A stretch of 64,000 nt of DNA from Clostridium sp. MCC353 (GCF_018785315.1 NZ_WQPN01000094.1:1-64000); one strand, 5' to 3'. Counted from the first letter of the stretch, positions 17,932 through 27,154 are shown. The notes: generated by a model not told the origin, from the sequence alone. A program made the numbers and translations.

Positions 17932-18687
17932 ATGATGACAAACTGCATTGCCCACAGAGGGCTTTCCGGCCTGTACCCGGAAAATACGCTGATTTCTTTC
18001 AGGAAGGCGCTGGAATACAATCCTGATTGTCTGGAACTGGATATTCATCTGACGAAGGACAACCAGATCGTAATCTGCCATGATACCACTCTGGACCGGA
18101 CAACGGACGGAACCGGGAACATTTATGTTTACACCCTGGAGGAGCTGGAAAAATTTGACGCTTCTTATCATTTTAAAGAGAAAACAGGGTTTCAGGAAAT
18201 CCCCACCCTGGATTCGTATTTTGACCTGATCCGGGGGAGGGATATAGTGACCCTGATCGAATTTAAAGGATTCGGAGCCGCTTATCCGGGGCTGGAGGAG
18301 CTTCTGATAGAGAAGATCCGCAGAGAGGACAGGAGCCACCAGGTGGTGATCTCCGGTTTTAACCATCCTCAGATGGTAAAATTCAAGGCCATGGCGCCGG
18401 AGATGAACGTGGGAGTTCCCTACCGGTGCAATATGGTGAACCCGGGGAAATACGGCAGGGAGATCGGAATGGACTATCTCCACCCCTATTATGAAACCCT
18501 GGACCAGAAGACCGTGGATGAAATCCATGACGCAGGGCTGAAGATCAATGCCTGGGGAATCGGAAACTCCATAGATAACCCGGATGTGATCAGAAAACTG
18601 ATGTCCTACGGTGTGGACGGAATCATGACCAACCGGGCGGATGTGATGATGGGGATTAAGGAAGAAAACCTGAAAGGGAGGGCTTGA
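17932..18687 (+). CDS. Glycerophosphodiester phosphodiesterase (second copy)
   Basis: About 251 residues. GDPD features: AHRGLSGLYPENT with catalytic His-Arg, CLELDIHLTKDN with metal ligands, ICHDTTLDRTTDG with the second His, and IEFKG. No signal peptide, so it works on imported substrate in the cytoplasm. It differs clearly from the operon A copy, implying another substrate range. ATG at 17932 (or 17935) has GGGAGGA upstream; GTG at 17923 is unlikely. It is separated by 2 bp from the isomerase gene. Confidence 0.88.
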   Translation: MMTNCIAHRGLSGLYPENTLISFRKALEYNPDCLELDIHLTKDNQIVICHDTTLDRTTDGTGNIYVYTLEELEKFDASYHFKEKTGFQEIPTLDSYFDLIRGRDIVTLIEFKGFGAAYPGLEELLIEKIRREDRSHQVVISGFNHPQMVKFKAMAPEMNVGVPYRCNMVNPGKYGREIGMDYLHPYYETLDQKTVDEIHDAGLKINAWGIGNSIDNPDVIRKLMSYGVDGIMTNRADVMMGIKEENLKGRA

Positions 18688-18689
18688 GT

Positions 18690-19583
18690 ATGAAACTATC
18701 AACGACAACTGCGATTTACAGGGACCGGCCGGAAGGCAGGGCGGTGATCCCGATTATGGACTGCGTGAAACGTCTCCATAAAATCGGCTATGAAGATGTG
18801 GACTTCAACTTCTGCCTGATGAACCAGTATGATCTGGAACTGTCCAATGACAAATGGATGGATTGGGTTAAGGAGATGAAAGAGCTTTTAACCAGTCTCA
18901 ATATGACAGCCAGCCAGGCCCACACCCCGTTTTATAACGTGCTGGACCCCACAACCGTGGCGGACCGGGATTATACGGAAGAAATGGTGCGCAGATCCAT
19001 TATTGCGGCCGGGGAACTGGGGGTAAAAGCGACGGTCATTCATGCCGGAACTTATTTCTCCGATAATGATTACAGCAGGATGCTGAGGGATAACGTGGAA
19101 TACATGAAACCCCATGTGGAGCTGGCTGCGAAATATGGGATGAGCATAGCGGTGGAGAACCTGTTTGACAAGATGGATCACAAACTGGGGATCCGCAAGC
19201 CCAGGTATATGGCCAGGACCGTGGATGTGATCGAAATGTGTGATACGTTGAGAGAACAATATGACAATGTGGGCATCTGCTGGGACTTCGGCCATGCCAA
19301 TGAGATGGGGTTAAACCAGCCTCAGGCTCTTGAAATGATCGGAAGCCGTTTGATTGCCGTTCATGTCCAGGACAATTACGGGGTAAATGACGACCATCTG
19401 CTCCCATATCACGGCACCATCGAGTGGGAGCCGATTATGAAAACACTGAAAAAGATCGATTACCAGGGAGTATTTGCCTATGAAACCCATAAGGCTTCCA
19501 TGAGGGTTCCCGAGCCTGTAATCGATGCTCTGCTGCAGTATTCGCTGCAGCTTGGGAACTATTTAATCTCCTTATGTGACTAA
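18690..19583 (+). CDS. Sugar phosphate isomerase/epimerase-family protein (AP endonuclease 2-like TIM barrel)
   Basis: 297 residues. The fold and likely metal ligands of the xylose-isomerase-like family are visible: VIHAGTYFSD, IAVENLFD, ICWDFGHANEMG, VHVQDNYG and YETH supply the expected Glu, Asp, His and Glu. Members isomerise or epimerise sugars and inositols, and some act on glycerol-type phosphates. In this operon it may convert the released polyol or its phosphate. Start ATG 18690 has AGGGAGG 8 bp upstream. Confidence 0.82.
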   Translation: MKLSTTTAIYRDRPEGRAVIPIMDCVKRLHKIGYEDVDFNFCLMNQYDLELSNDKWMDWVKEMKELLTSLNMTASQAHTPFYNVLDPTTVADRDYTEEMVRRSIIAAGELGVKATVIHAGTYFSDNDYSRMLRDNVEYMKPHVELAAKYGMSIAVENLFDKMDHKLGIRKPRYMARTVDVIEMCDTLREQYDNVGICWDFGHANEMGLNQPQALEMIGSRLIAVHVQDNYGVNDDHLLPYHGTIEWEPIMKTLKKIDYQGVFAYETHKASMRVPEPVIDALLQYSLQLGNYLISLCD

Positions 19584-19603
19584 AATGGAAGGGGCCGGGG
19601 AAT

Positions 19604-20257
19604 ATGCAAAAACGATATAAGGCGGTTGTGTTTGACTTTGATATGACAATAGCCGACAGTTCGCAGGTTATTGTCTGCCTGCTGAACGATACGGCGGAAC
19701 ATTTCGGGTATCCCAGAAAGCGGTATGAGGAAGTTCTCCCCTGTGTGGGAAATACCCATGAAATCATGCTGGGATATGTGACCGGTGAGAAGGATCCGGA
19801 AAAGATTCTGGAGATGAGAACTTATTACCGGGCGATCAGCAGGGAGGAAATGCCGAAACGGACCACTTTTTTCCCGGGCGTGGAACGGTGTTTGAAAACA
19901 TTGAGGTCCAGAGATGTAAAAGTTGGACTGTTGTCGCTTAAACTCAGGGATCTTCTGTTCGCGTCCCTGGACAAATACAATTTGAGCAGATATTTTAACC
20001 AGGTATTGGGGAGTGAGGATGTGCCCGCCCATAAACCTGATCCCAGCGGAATGTTTTTAATGATGGAAAAGCTGGGAGTGGGCCGCCGGGAAATTCTGTA
20101 TGTGGGGGACAGTCTGGTGGATGAAAAAACAGCTAAAAATGCAGGGGTGGATTTCTGTGCCATGCTGCTGGGCGGCACGGCCAAGGACCAGTTCGATCAG
20201 GATTTTGTCACCAGATACTGTATTTCTCTGGATGATTTGACGAGAGTATTTAAATAG
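19604..20257 (+). CDS. HAD-superfamily phosphatase (PGP/Gph-like)
   Basis: 217 residues. Motif I is VVFDFDMTIADS: the usual DxDGT is DFDMT, a mild variant that keeps both aspartates. Motif II is GLLSLKLRD, the lysine region is AHKPDPSG and motif III is YVGDSLVDEKTAKNAG. It resembles phosphoglycolate-phosphatase-type enzymes with an alpha-helical cap. Placed between the isomerase and an alkaline-phosphatase-superfamily gene, it probably dephosphorylates a pathway intermediate. Confidence 0.82.
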   Translation: MQKRYKAVVFDFDMTIADSSQVIVCLLNDTAEHFGYPRKRYEEVLPCVGNTHEIMLGYVTGEKDPEKILEMRTYYRAISREEMPKRTTFFPGVERCLKTLRSRDVKVGLLSLKLRDLLFASLDKYNLSRYFNQVLGSEDVPAHKPDPSGMFLMMEKLGVGRREILYVGDSLVDEKTAKNAGVDFCAMLLGGTAKDQFDQDFVTRYCISLDDLTRVFK

Positions 20258-20276
20258 GAGAGGGAGAACGTAAATC

Positions 20277-22238
20277 ATGGATAAAAAAATATTGTTTTTA
20301 GGTTTGGATGCGGCAATGCCGGATTTGATCAAGAAATTTGTTGCGGAAGGGAATATGCCCAACATGAAGCGAATCATGGACCAGGGCGTATTTTCCCGGC
20401 TGGAAACCGTATTTCCGCCGCTGACGGCTGCCGGATGGACCGCCATTGTCAGCGGTACGGGAGCGGGAAGTTCAGGTGTGCCCAGTTTGATGGTAAAACA
20501 TCCCGGTGAGGATTTGGACTATTGGCATACATCCTTTGACCGCAATGAAGTCCTCAGCGAAACGCTCTGGGATGTGGCGGTGAAAGAAGGGAAAAAGGTG
20601 GCCATGATTAACTGGCCGGTTACATTTCCACTGGGCGGTATCGAGGAAAAGGACGGGGTACAGCTGGCGGGAGCCTTAAACCCGCCGTTCCGGTATTTTT
20701 ATATGCCATTGTGGGATGCGGCGTCCAGCGCGGTCTTCTCGGACCAGCTCTTAAACTGCAACCAGATTCCGGGGCGTGCGGTGCGGCTGCAGCCTGAGGA
20801 GGCAAAAGGATGGGAGAATCTGCCGGAAAGCTATAAAACACCGCTGGAATTTGAAATGACGGTTCCTCCCACTTATATAGAGGGCTATAAAATGTACGCC
20901 CTGATTTACGCGTCGACGGAAGAAGGGTATGACAGAATCCTGGTTTCGGAATGCAAAGACGGGGCGAAGGCCCATACGGATATCGGATTAGGGGATTACG
21001 GCCCCTGGATTGTGAAGAATTTTAAAGCCAATGATTACCAGAGGGACGGAAGGTTCCGGTTCCAGATTCTGGAACTGACAAAAGACGGGAAACATTTCAA
21101 ACTCTATCAGTCGGCCATCAATACGGCGGAAACCTATTCGGTTCCGGCAGAACTCACCGGCGAGGTGGAGAAAGTGGCCGGGCCGTTTATGGAAGTGGAT
21201 GATCCATGGGCATTTATGGACGGATGGCTGCCTGCGGACCTCTATCTGGAACAGTTAAAGCTTCATGCGGACTGGTGGGGCAAGGCGTCTTCTTATGTCC
21301 TGTCAAACCGGGAATGGGATATGGGCTTTACCTGGGTAGGCACCATTGACCACATTGAACACGTGCTCTACGGCGGCCTGGAGCCGAAATCGAGGGTATA
21401 TGACCCGGACAAGGCGGACTGGTGCTGGGATATGGTGCGCAAAGTACATATGCAGGTGGATGAGAACATCGGCCGCATCCTGGAAAACGTCGACTTAAAT
21501 GAAACCTATGTGGTTGTTATCTCGGATCACGGCTTCACCCATCTGGACTGGAATCCTTATGTGAAGGAACATTTGTCACGCCACGGACTTCTGGATTATA
21601 ATCTGGATCTGACCACCGATGATCCCAGCAATTTGACCATTAACTGGGAAAAGACCAAATGCCATCCGCTGGAGCCGTGCCACGCCCACATTTTCATCAA
21701 TTTGAAGGGAAGAGATCCCCAGGGAATTGTGGAGCCGGAGGACTATGAGAAGGTGCAGACGGAAATCATCCGGGCCCTCTACGACATCCGCAATCCGGAA
21801 ACAGGGGAACCTGCGGTGGCTCTGGCTGTAACGAAGGAAGAGGCGGCCACTCTGGGAATCGTGGACGGTCTGGGTTACGACCGGGTAGGAGACGTGGTAT
21901 ACGCGTGGAAGCCGGGATATATGTCCCATCCGTTCATTTACCGTACCGCTATAAAATACAGGGACGGATCGGAACGGATGATCCGCAACCCGGAATTATT
22001 CGAACCGGCCGGACTGTGCCGGAACTTCACCGGCGTTCATCTGGCCCTGCCGTCGCTCCATGACATGCATGCCATGATGGTGCTGGCGGGCCCTGGAATC
22101 GGTGAGACCTATGACAGAAAACTGGTGGCGAGAATTATAGACGTGGCGCCCACCCTGTCCAAGCTGCTGGGAATCCCGGTGCCGAAAGACGCGGAAGGCG
22201 CGGTTTTATATGACGTGCTGGATCAGGTTAAAAAATAG
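20277..22238 (+). CDS. Alkaline-phosphatase-superfamily phosphodiesterase (type I phosphodiesterase/nucleotide pyrophosphatase-like)
   Basis: 653 residues. The N-terminal GLDAAMPDLIKKF provides the first metal aspartate, PPLTAAGWTAIVSGT contains the expected Thr nucleophile (about residue 45), and VVISDHGFTHLDW supplies the second metal site. It lacks a signal peptide, so it is cytoplasmic. The family hydrolyses phosphomono- or diesters including nucleotide sugars and glycerophosphocholine. In this operon a glycerol-phosphate diester is a reasonable guess. Confidence 0.82.
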   Translation: MDKKILFLGLDAAMPDLIKKFVAEGNMPNMKRIMDQGVFSRLETVFPPLTAAGWTAIVSGTGAGSSGVPSLMVKHPGEDLDYWHTSFDRNEVLSETLWDVAVKEGKKVAMINWPVTFPLGGIEEKDGVQLAGALNPPFRYFYMPLWDAASSAVFSDQLLNCNQIPGRAVRLQPEEAKGWENLPESYKTPLEFEMTVPPTYIEGYKMYALIYASTEEGYDRILVSECKDGAKAHTDIGLGDYGPWIVKNFKANDYQRDGRFRFQILELTKDGKHFKLYQSAINTAETYSVPAELTGEVEKVAGPFMEVDDPWAFMDGWLPADLYLEQLKLHADWWGKASSYVLSNREWDMGFTWVGTIDHIEHVLYGGLEPKSRVYDPDKADWCWDMVRKVHMQVDENIGRILENVDLNETYVVVISDHGFTHLDWNPYVKEHLSRHGLLDYNLDLTTDDPSNLTINWEKTKCHPLEPCHAHIFINLKGRDPQGIVEPEDYEKVQTEIIRALYDIRNPETGEPAVALAVTKEEAATLGIVDGLGYDRVGDVVYAWKPGYMSHPFIYRTAIKYRDGSERMIRNPELFEPAGLCRNFTGVHLALPSLHDMHAMMVLAGPGIGETYDRKLVARIIDVAPTLSKLLGIPVPKDAEGAVLYDVLDQVKK

Positions 22239-22286
22239 CACACGGTTTTGAATCTTTTGAAACCCGGAGAATGGAGGGAATGGATT

Positions 22287-23654
22287 TTGAATATACTTGA
22301 GGGAAAAACCCTGTCTGAAATAGCTCAAATGGATTTTCAATGCGAATGCGGGATGCGCCATTATACGGGGATCAAGGATATCGTGATTGAAAAAGGCGCA
22401 AAAAGCAAACTGGTGCCTATCGTGGAAAAGCACTTGGAAAGGCCGGGGCATATCCTGGTATCCATGGATGAAAATACAAAAAAAGCGGCGGGAGACGAGG
22501 CGGTTTCCATGCTGGAAGCCGCGGGATATCAGGTTAAGGTCCACTGCTTTGCAGGAGAACCGGAGCTGGTATGCTGCAAAGAGGGCTTTGAGGAACTGCT
22601 GGCCGAAGTGGAAGAGGACACCAGACTTTTGATTGCCATTGGAAGCGGAACCCTGAATGACACCACCAAATATGTGGCATTTAAGAAGGAACTGCCGTTT
22701 TTCATATTCGCCACGGCCCCGTCCATGGACGGATATGCGTCCACCGTGGCCCCGATGATCTGGGAAGGGCTGAAATACGCATTTCCCGCCATCGGCCCGA
22801 CGGCCATCATTGCGGATATCGACATCATTAAAACAGCTCCCATGAGGATGAGGGCCGCCGGATTCGGGGACATCGTGGGGAAATGCATCAGCATTCTGGA
22901 CTGGAAGCTGTCCAGCCTCATTTTAGGGGAAGAATACTGCCAGATGGTGGCGGACAACGTGCTGATCGCCATGAAGAAATGTTCGGAAAATGTGGACGGC
23001 CTGGTAAAAGGGGAAGATGAAGCGCTGCAGAACGTGATGGAGGCCCTGGTGCTCTGCGGCCTCATGATGAATTATGTGAAAACCTCCCGCCCTGCCTCCG
23101 GTTCAGAGCATAATTTCTCCCACGCTGTGGAATTGATGCAGCTCTATCACGGACAGCCCATGTCCATGCACGGGGAATCGGTAGGCGTTGGGTCTGTGGT
23201 ATCCAGCGTACTGTACAGGAAATTCAGAAAAGAAGTGATTGATTTTGAGGAAAGCGCGGCCAGGGTCAACGCCAGATTAAGGAGCGAATGGGATGAGAAG
23301 ATAAAGGCTCTTCCTGTAGCGGGAACTTCCGATATGCTGAAAATGGAAGACGAACTGGGGAAAAATAAGCCGGAAAACTGCCTGAAGCATTTGCAGGCGG
23401 CTATGGAGAACCTGGATCAGATCATGGAGGCCGTGGATGCTTATGCGCCGGAACCGGAAGTGATTGCCGGGGAACTGAAAGCCTGCCTGGCCATGTCAAC
23501 GCCCCAGGAACTGGGCATCAGCAAAGAGGATTTCCAGAATGCGGTATTATATGCCAAAGATATGCGTTACCGGTATTCTCTGCTCCAGCTCATCTGGGAT
23601 ATGGGGAAAGAAGAGGAATATTTGAAAGAAGTGACGGAATTTTTCTACGGGTGA
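22287..23654 (+). CDS. sn-glycerol-1-phosphate dehydrogenase-like protein (AraM/EgsA family)
   Basis: About 455 residues, group III iron-alcohol-dehydrogenase fold. Family marks: FQCECGMRH near the start, IAIGSGTLNDTTKY (NAD-binding), TAPSMDGYAS, FGDIVGK, and the metal His regions SGSEHNFSH and SMHGESVGVG. AraM-type enzymes interconvert dihydroxyacetone phosphate and sn-glycerol 1-phosphate. The TTG at 22287 is chosen: GGAGGG lies 8 bp upstream, while the longer frame from TTG 22248 has no ribosome site. The C-terminal 150 residues exceed typical AraM proteins. Last gene of operon C; no obvious terminator follows. Confidence 0.85.
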   Translation: MNILEGKTLSEIAQMDFQCECGMRHYTGIKDIVIEKGAKSKLVPIVEKHLERPGHILVSMDENTKKAAGDEAVSMLEAAGYQVKVHCFAGEPELVCCKEGFEELLAEVEEDTRLLIAIGSGTLNDTTKYVAFKKELPFFIFATAPSMDGYASTVAPMIWEGLKYAFPAIGPTAIIADIDIIKTAPMRMRAAGFGDIVGKCISILDWKLSSLILGEEYCQMVADNVLIAMKKCSENVDGLVKGEDEALQNVMEALVLCGLMMNYVKTSRPASGSEHNFSHAVELMQLYHGQPMSMHGESVGVGSVVSSVLYRKFRKEVIDFEESAARVNARLRSEWDEKIKALPVAGTSDMLKMEDELGKNKPENCLKHLQAAMENLDQIMEAVDAYAPEPEVIAGELKACLAMSTPQELGISKEDFQNAVLYAKDMRYRYSLLQLIWDMGKEEEYLKEVTEFFYG

Positions 23655-23666
23655 CGTTTAAGTGTG

Positions 23667-23695
23667 TTGAAATTTCTTCCTGCCTGAGGTAGTAT
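23667..23695 (+). promoter_or_regulatory. Sigma-A-type promoter of the FAH gene
   Basis: TTGAAA at 23667-23672, 17-bp spacer, TAGTAT at 23690-23695. It lies just after operon C. The 5' untranslated region then holds a short copy of the GTAACAGTTC repeat (23714-23730). Confidence 0.65.
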
Positions 23696-23713
23696 AGTAG
23701 CAGATAGAACATT

Positions 23714-23760
23714 GTAACAGTTCAGACGGCACATGTTTTGGCGGCATTTTCGGTCAGGGA
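23714..23760. repeat. Partial copy of the GTAACAGTTC intergenic repeat
   Basis: GTAACAGTTCAGACGGC (23714-23730) is identical to the outer arm at 63355-63371, and TTTTCGGTCAG (about 23747) matches part of the third hairpin there. The mirrored closing arm is missing, so this looks like a truncated copy. Confidence 0.6.
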
Positions 23761-23809
23761 GCGCCGGGTGGACTGATGCAGAATATTATGGCAGGCAGGA
23801 GGATCATGG

Positions 23810-24703
23810 ATGAAGTTAGTTACATACGAGGTAGAGAATAAGGTAAGGCTCGGTGTGGTGAGCAAGGACGGGGCGTGGGTGTATCCGCTGAAAGCCTGCG
23901 GAATGGATTATGATGAGATGCAGGAGCTGATCGAAGGGATCAGCGAATCGGAGCTGCAGTTGATTGAACATATTTCGAAAAGCGATCCTTATGAGATACG
24001 GGGGGCGGCAAATCTGGATGAAGTGAAGATCCTGGCTCCTATCCTGTCGCCGAAACAGGACATTATCTGTCTGGGCATTAATTATATGGCCCATGCGGAA
24101 GAATCCGCCAGATATAAAAAAGAGGAATTTTCAGGGGAACGGCCATATGCCGTATATTTTTCCAAGAGGGTGAACCGGACCGTCAGCAATGGCGAGGGAA
24201 TCCCCAGCTATCCCGGATTGGTGGACAGCCTGGATTATGAGGCGGAATTTGCGGTCATCATTGGCAGGGACGCAAAAAATGTCAAACCGGAGGACGTAAA
24301 GGACTACATATTCGGCTATACGATTATGAACGATGTCAGCGCCAGGACGATTCAGAACCGGCATAAACAGTGGTATTTTGGGAAAAGCCTGGATGGTTTT
24401 GCCCCTCTCGGCCCGTGTATTCTGACGGCGGATTCCATTCCTTATCCGCCCAAGGTGCAGGTGCAGTCCAGGGTGAACGGGGAACTGCGGCAGGACAGCA
24501 ATACCAGCCTGCTGATTTTCGGAATCGACCATATCGTCAGTGAACTTTCCCAGGGAATGACGCTGAAGGCGGGAACGATCATATCCACAGGCACGCCCTC
24601 AGGAGTTGGCATGGGATTTGATCCGCCTAAGTTTTTGAAACCGGGAGACGTGGTGGAATGTATTGTGGAAGAGATCGGGAGCATTAAGAATCCGGTTGTC
24701 TGA
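23810..24703 (+). CDS. Fumarylacetoacetate hydrolase (FAH) family protein
   Basis: 297 residues. The N-terminal 70 residues form a small lead domain; the C-terminal FAH domain shows IICLGINYMAHAEE, YEAEFAVIIGRDAKN, GYTIMNDVSARTIQ and GTIISTGTPSGVGMG, with the metal-binding Glu and Asp. Enzymes of this type hydrolyse or decarboxylate acylpyruvates and 2-oxo acids such as oxaloacetate. It has its own promoter and terminator. A role in the neighbouring glycerol pathway is not evident. GCAGGAGG precedes the ATG. Confidence 0.88.
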   Translation: MKLVTYEVENKVRLGVVSKDGAWVYPLKACGMDYDEMQELIEGISESELQLIEHISKSDPYEIRGAANLDEVKILAPILSPKQDIICLGINYMAHAEESARYKKEEFSGERPYAVYFSKRVNRTVSNGEGIPSYPGLVDSLDYEAEFAVIIGRDAKNVKPEDVKDYIFGYTIMNDVSARTIQNRHKQWYFGKSLDGFAPLGPCILTADSIPYPPKVQVQSRVNGELRQDSNTSLLIFGIDHIVSELSQGMTLKAGTIISTGTPSGVGMGFDPPKFLKPGDVVECIVEEIGSIKNPVV

Positions 24704-24716
24704 GAAGGGTATAAAA

Positions 24717-24756
24717 GGCTGGGGAAGAAGCGGGGGCTTCTTCCCCAGCTTTTTCT
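24717..24756 (+). terminator. Intrinsic terminator after the FAH gene
   Basis: CTGGGGAAGAAG (24719-24730) pairs perfectly with CTTCTTCCCCAG (24737-24748), followed by CTTTTTCT. Confidence 0.92.
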
Positions 24757-24905
24757 ATTCAATAGGAAAGTGCTCCTATTGAATAAAAAAAACTCCTATG
24801 CCAGCTTTGCTGGCTATGGGATCGCACTGTGGCGGTAAGGATTCATGTCGCTGAAGCGACCCGCCACAGGCGGAGAATCCCGCGGGCGGGATTCTCCGCC
24901 TGTTT
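24756..24905. repeat. Cluster of strong inverted repeats
   Basis: Three hairpins in a row: TATTCAATAGGA / TCCTATTGAATA (24756-24785, 12-bp arms, followed by an A-run); ATGCCAGC / GCTGGCTAT (about 24797-24818); and an 18-bp perfect inverted repeat with a 2-base loop (24866-24883 / 24886-24903, core GGCGGAGAATCCCGC). The first could serve as a minus-strand terminator for the convergent oxidoreductase gene. Confidence 0.75.
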
Positions 24906-24990
24906 CGCGGATTCCGCCTGTTTCACGGTAAAGAAGGGGAACGAAAACTGCTGTTATTATTACTGTTATTGTTGCGGTAGAAAAACGGTT

Positions 24991-25395
24991 TTATGGAATA
25001 TGATACTCCTTGGGGGGATTGCCGGAAAAATCGGAGATGACCGCATGGGCATTTTTGAGATAAAACACTTCAAAAATGGGATTTTTAGCGTCATCGTACT
25101 GGCTCTTGACAATCGGATTCTGCATACACATTTCTTTTGCACCCATGTTATTTTCAAATACAGCCTCACCGCTGAGGCGGATCCACGCATAAGAAGGGCT
25201 GGAAACAGAAAGTTCTATGTATGGGTTGGCCTGCATATCTTTGTAGACTTCCTTGGTGTTGTTGGTGCAGAACCACAGTCTGCCTTCCAGTTCTCCGGCG
25301 AACATGAAAGGACGGCATTTGGCCTTTCCGTCGCGGCCGATGGTCCCAAGGTACTGTACGGGATTTTCCTGTAAAAAGCTTATAACTTCGTTCAT
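24991..25395 (-). CDS. Pyridoxamine 5'-phosphate oxidase-family flavin-binding protein
   Basis: 134 residues. The split-barrel flavin-binding fold is suggested by QYLGTIGRDGKAKCRPF, LWFCTNNTKEVYKDM and YAWIRLSGEAVF, all typical of this small family in Clostridia. Such proteins bind FMN or heme-like ligands; the substrate is unknown. It is divergent from the HxlR regulator, which probably controls it. The start is the ATG whose complement is at 25393-25395, preceded by AGGAGG. Confidence 0.85.
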   Translation of the reverse strand: MNEVISFLQENPVQYLGTIGRDGKAKCRPFMFAGELEGRLWFCTNNTKEVYKDMQANPYIELSVSSPSYAWIRLSGEAVFENNMGAKEMCMQNPIVKSQYDDAKNPIFEVFYLKNAHAVISDFSGNPPKEYHIP

Positions 25396-25538
25396 AATAA
25401 TGACCTCCTGTTTAAAAATATTTTTGGAATTGCAAAATATATCCTGCATGTTTATAATAATTCTATAAGTATCATTTGTAAAGTAAGCACCTTTTTGTGC
25501 TGTAGTAACCAAAAAGAAACTATTGGAGGAGTGAGAAA

Positions 25539-25865
25539 ATGCAGGAAACAAAAGACTTGCCGGCTTGTCCGGTGGAAACAACACTCATGCTGATCGGGGA
25601 TAAATGGAAAGTCCTCATTCTGCGTGATTTAATGCCCGGGACAAAGCGGTTTGGGGAATTGAAAAAGTCCATTGGCAGCGTGTCACAGAAAGTGTTGACT
25701 GCCCAGCTCAGGGATATGGAGGAAAAGAGGCTTGTCGACCGGAAGGTCTATGCCGAAGTGCCGCCGCGGGTGGAATATAGCCTGACAGAGTTGGGACGGA
25801 GCCTGAAGCCGGTTTTGGACGCTATGTGGAATTGGGGGGAGGAGTATAAATCTCAAAACAACTAA
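25539..25865 (+). CDS. HxlR-family transcriptional regulator
   Basis: 108 residues, usual size. The winged-helix HxlR pattern is clear: CPVETTLMLIGDKWKVLILRD-type opening, RFGELKKSIGSVSQKVLTAQ, and YSLTELGRSLKPVL near the end. Members respond to redox or electrophile stress through a conserved Cys near the N-terminus, here Cys in LPACPVE. It is divergent from the flavin-binding protein gene across a 143-bp shared promoter region. GGAGGAG precedes the ATG. Confidence 0.9.
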   Translation: MQETKDLPACPVETTLMLIGDKWKVLILRDLMPGTKRFGELKKSIGSVSQKVLTAQLRDMEEKRLVDRKVYAEVPPRVEYSLTELGRSLKPVLDAMWNWGEEYKSQNN

Positions 25866-25879
25866 ACTCAGGATCATAA

Positions 25880-25920
25880 AAAAATCGGGACAGATTTTTA
25901 TTATCTGTCCCGATTAACGT
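25880..25920 (-). terminator. Terminator of the rubrerythrin side
   Basis: AATCGGGACAGA (25883-25894) and TCTGTCCCGATT (25904-25915) are perfect 12-bp arms. Read on the minus strand the hairpin is followed by seven T, so it ends leftward transcription from rubrerythrin; it may also stop hxlR. Confidence 0.85.
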
Positions 25921-26019
25921 TATCTGCTTTTGAATGCTGAAGGAAACGGAATCATTTCCAAAAGATAACTTTATGTTGTTTTGCTGGTCCGCCGCCGGGA
26001 CGGACCGTTTCATATGTTA

Positions 26020-26556
26020 TTAATAATTTTCAGCTTTTCTCTCAAAATAAGCCTTTGGATGAGCGCATACCGGGCAAACTTCAGGAGCGTCAGCCTCTTC
26101 ATGAATATAACCACAGTTCCGGCATTTCCAGCCTAAAGGAGCATCGCCTTTGAAGGTTCCATCTTTTCTGAGGCTGTCAAGCAGTTTCAGATAGCGTTTT
26201 TCATGAGCTGCCTCAACTTTTGCTACCATACGGAACTTAGCAGCTAATTCATGAAAGCCTTCTTCATCGGCTTCGTTAGCCATGCGGACATACATATCTG
26301 TCCATTCGTCATTCTCACCTGCAGCAGCGTCTACCAGATTCTCTTCAACAGTGCCAAGTCCGTGATATTCTTTGAACCACATCTTCGCATGTTCTTTTTC
26401 CTGATCCGCTGTTTCCAGATATAAAGCAGCCATCTGCTCGTAACCGGCTTTTTTAGCTACGGATGCGTAATAAGTATATTTATTTCTTGCCATGGACTCG
26501 CCGGCAAATGCGTCTAATAAATTCTTTTCTGTTTTTGTTCCCGCATATTTAGACAT
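26020..26556 (-). CDS. rbr: Rubrerythrin
   Basis: 178 residues. N-terminal ferritin-like di-iron domain with ExxH-type ligands ([63 protein letters not shown]), then a C-terminal rubredoxin domain with [10 protein letters not shown] and CPVCAHPK. It reduces hydrogen peroxide in anaerobes with electrons from NADH via a rubredoxin reductase. It lies downstream of the reverse rubrerythrin and a PerR-like gene on the same strand. Confidence 0.95.
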   Translation of the reverse strand: MSKYAGTKTEKNLLDAFAGESMARNKYTYYASVAKKAGYEQMAALYLETADQEKEHAKMWFKEYHGLGTVEENLVDAAAGENDEWTDMYVRMANEADEEGFHELAAKFRMVAKVEAAHEKRYLKLLDSLRKDGTFKGDAPLGWKCRNCGYIHEEADAPEVCPVCAHPKAYFERKAENY

Positions 26557-26611
26557 ATAAATTCTCCTTTTCTTCTGTAGACCGTCATCGATACATTATA
26601 TATCCGGAGTA

Positions 26612-27154
26612 TTAGCCAAAATATCTCTTTAATAAACCGTCAAATGCTTTTCCGTGGCGTGCTTCATCTCTGGCCATCTCGTGTACGGTATCATGGATTG
26701 CATCTAAGTTAGCAGCTTTAGCACGTTTAGCCAGGTCAAACTTTCCTGCTGTAGCGCCGTTTTCAGCAGCTACTCTTAATTCCAGGTTTTTCTTTGTGCT
26801 GGTTGTAACGCATTCGCCCAGTAATTCGGCAAATTTAGCAGCGTGCTCTGCCTCTTCGTAAGCGGCTTTCTCGTAATATAAACCGATCTCAGGATATCCT
26901 TCTCTGTGAGCAACTCTAGCCATAGCTAAATACATACCAACTTCAGAACATTTTCCTTCGAAGTTTGCTCTTAAATCCATGATGATATCTTCGCTGACAC
27001 CCTGTGCTACGCCTACAACATGTTCTGCTGCCCATGTTAATTCACCCTTCTGCTCTTCAAACTTGGAAGCAGGAACCTTACATACTGGACAAAACTCTGG
27101 AGGAGTATCTCCTTCATGAACATAACCGCATACTGTACAAACCCATTTCTTCAT
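26612..27154 (-). CDS. Reverse rubrerythrin (N-terminal rubredoxin domain)
   Basis: 180 residues. The rubredoxin domain is first ([21 protein letters not shown], residues about 5-30), followed by the ferritin-like di-iron domain ([47 protein letters not shown] region, and [17 protein letters not shown]). This swapped order defines the reverse rubrerythrins of Clostridia, which act as NADH-dependent peroxide and oxygen reductases and are under PerR control in species studied. It has AAGGAGA upstream. Confidence 0.93.
   Translation of the reverse strand: MKKWVCTVCGYVHEGDTPPEFCPVCKVPASKFEEQKGELTWAAEHVVGVAQGVSEDIIMDLRANFEGKCSEVGMYLAMARVAHREGYPEIGLYYEKAAYEEAEHAAKFAELLGECVTTSTKKNLELRVAAENGATAGKFDLAKRAKAANLDAIHDTVHEMARDEARHGKAFDGLLKRYFG

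Noticed and set aside
24829-25374. 181-codon plus-strand frame opposite the flavin-binding protein
   Set aside because: It begins in hairpin sequence and is the shadow of a gene with clear family motifs on the minus strand.
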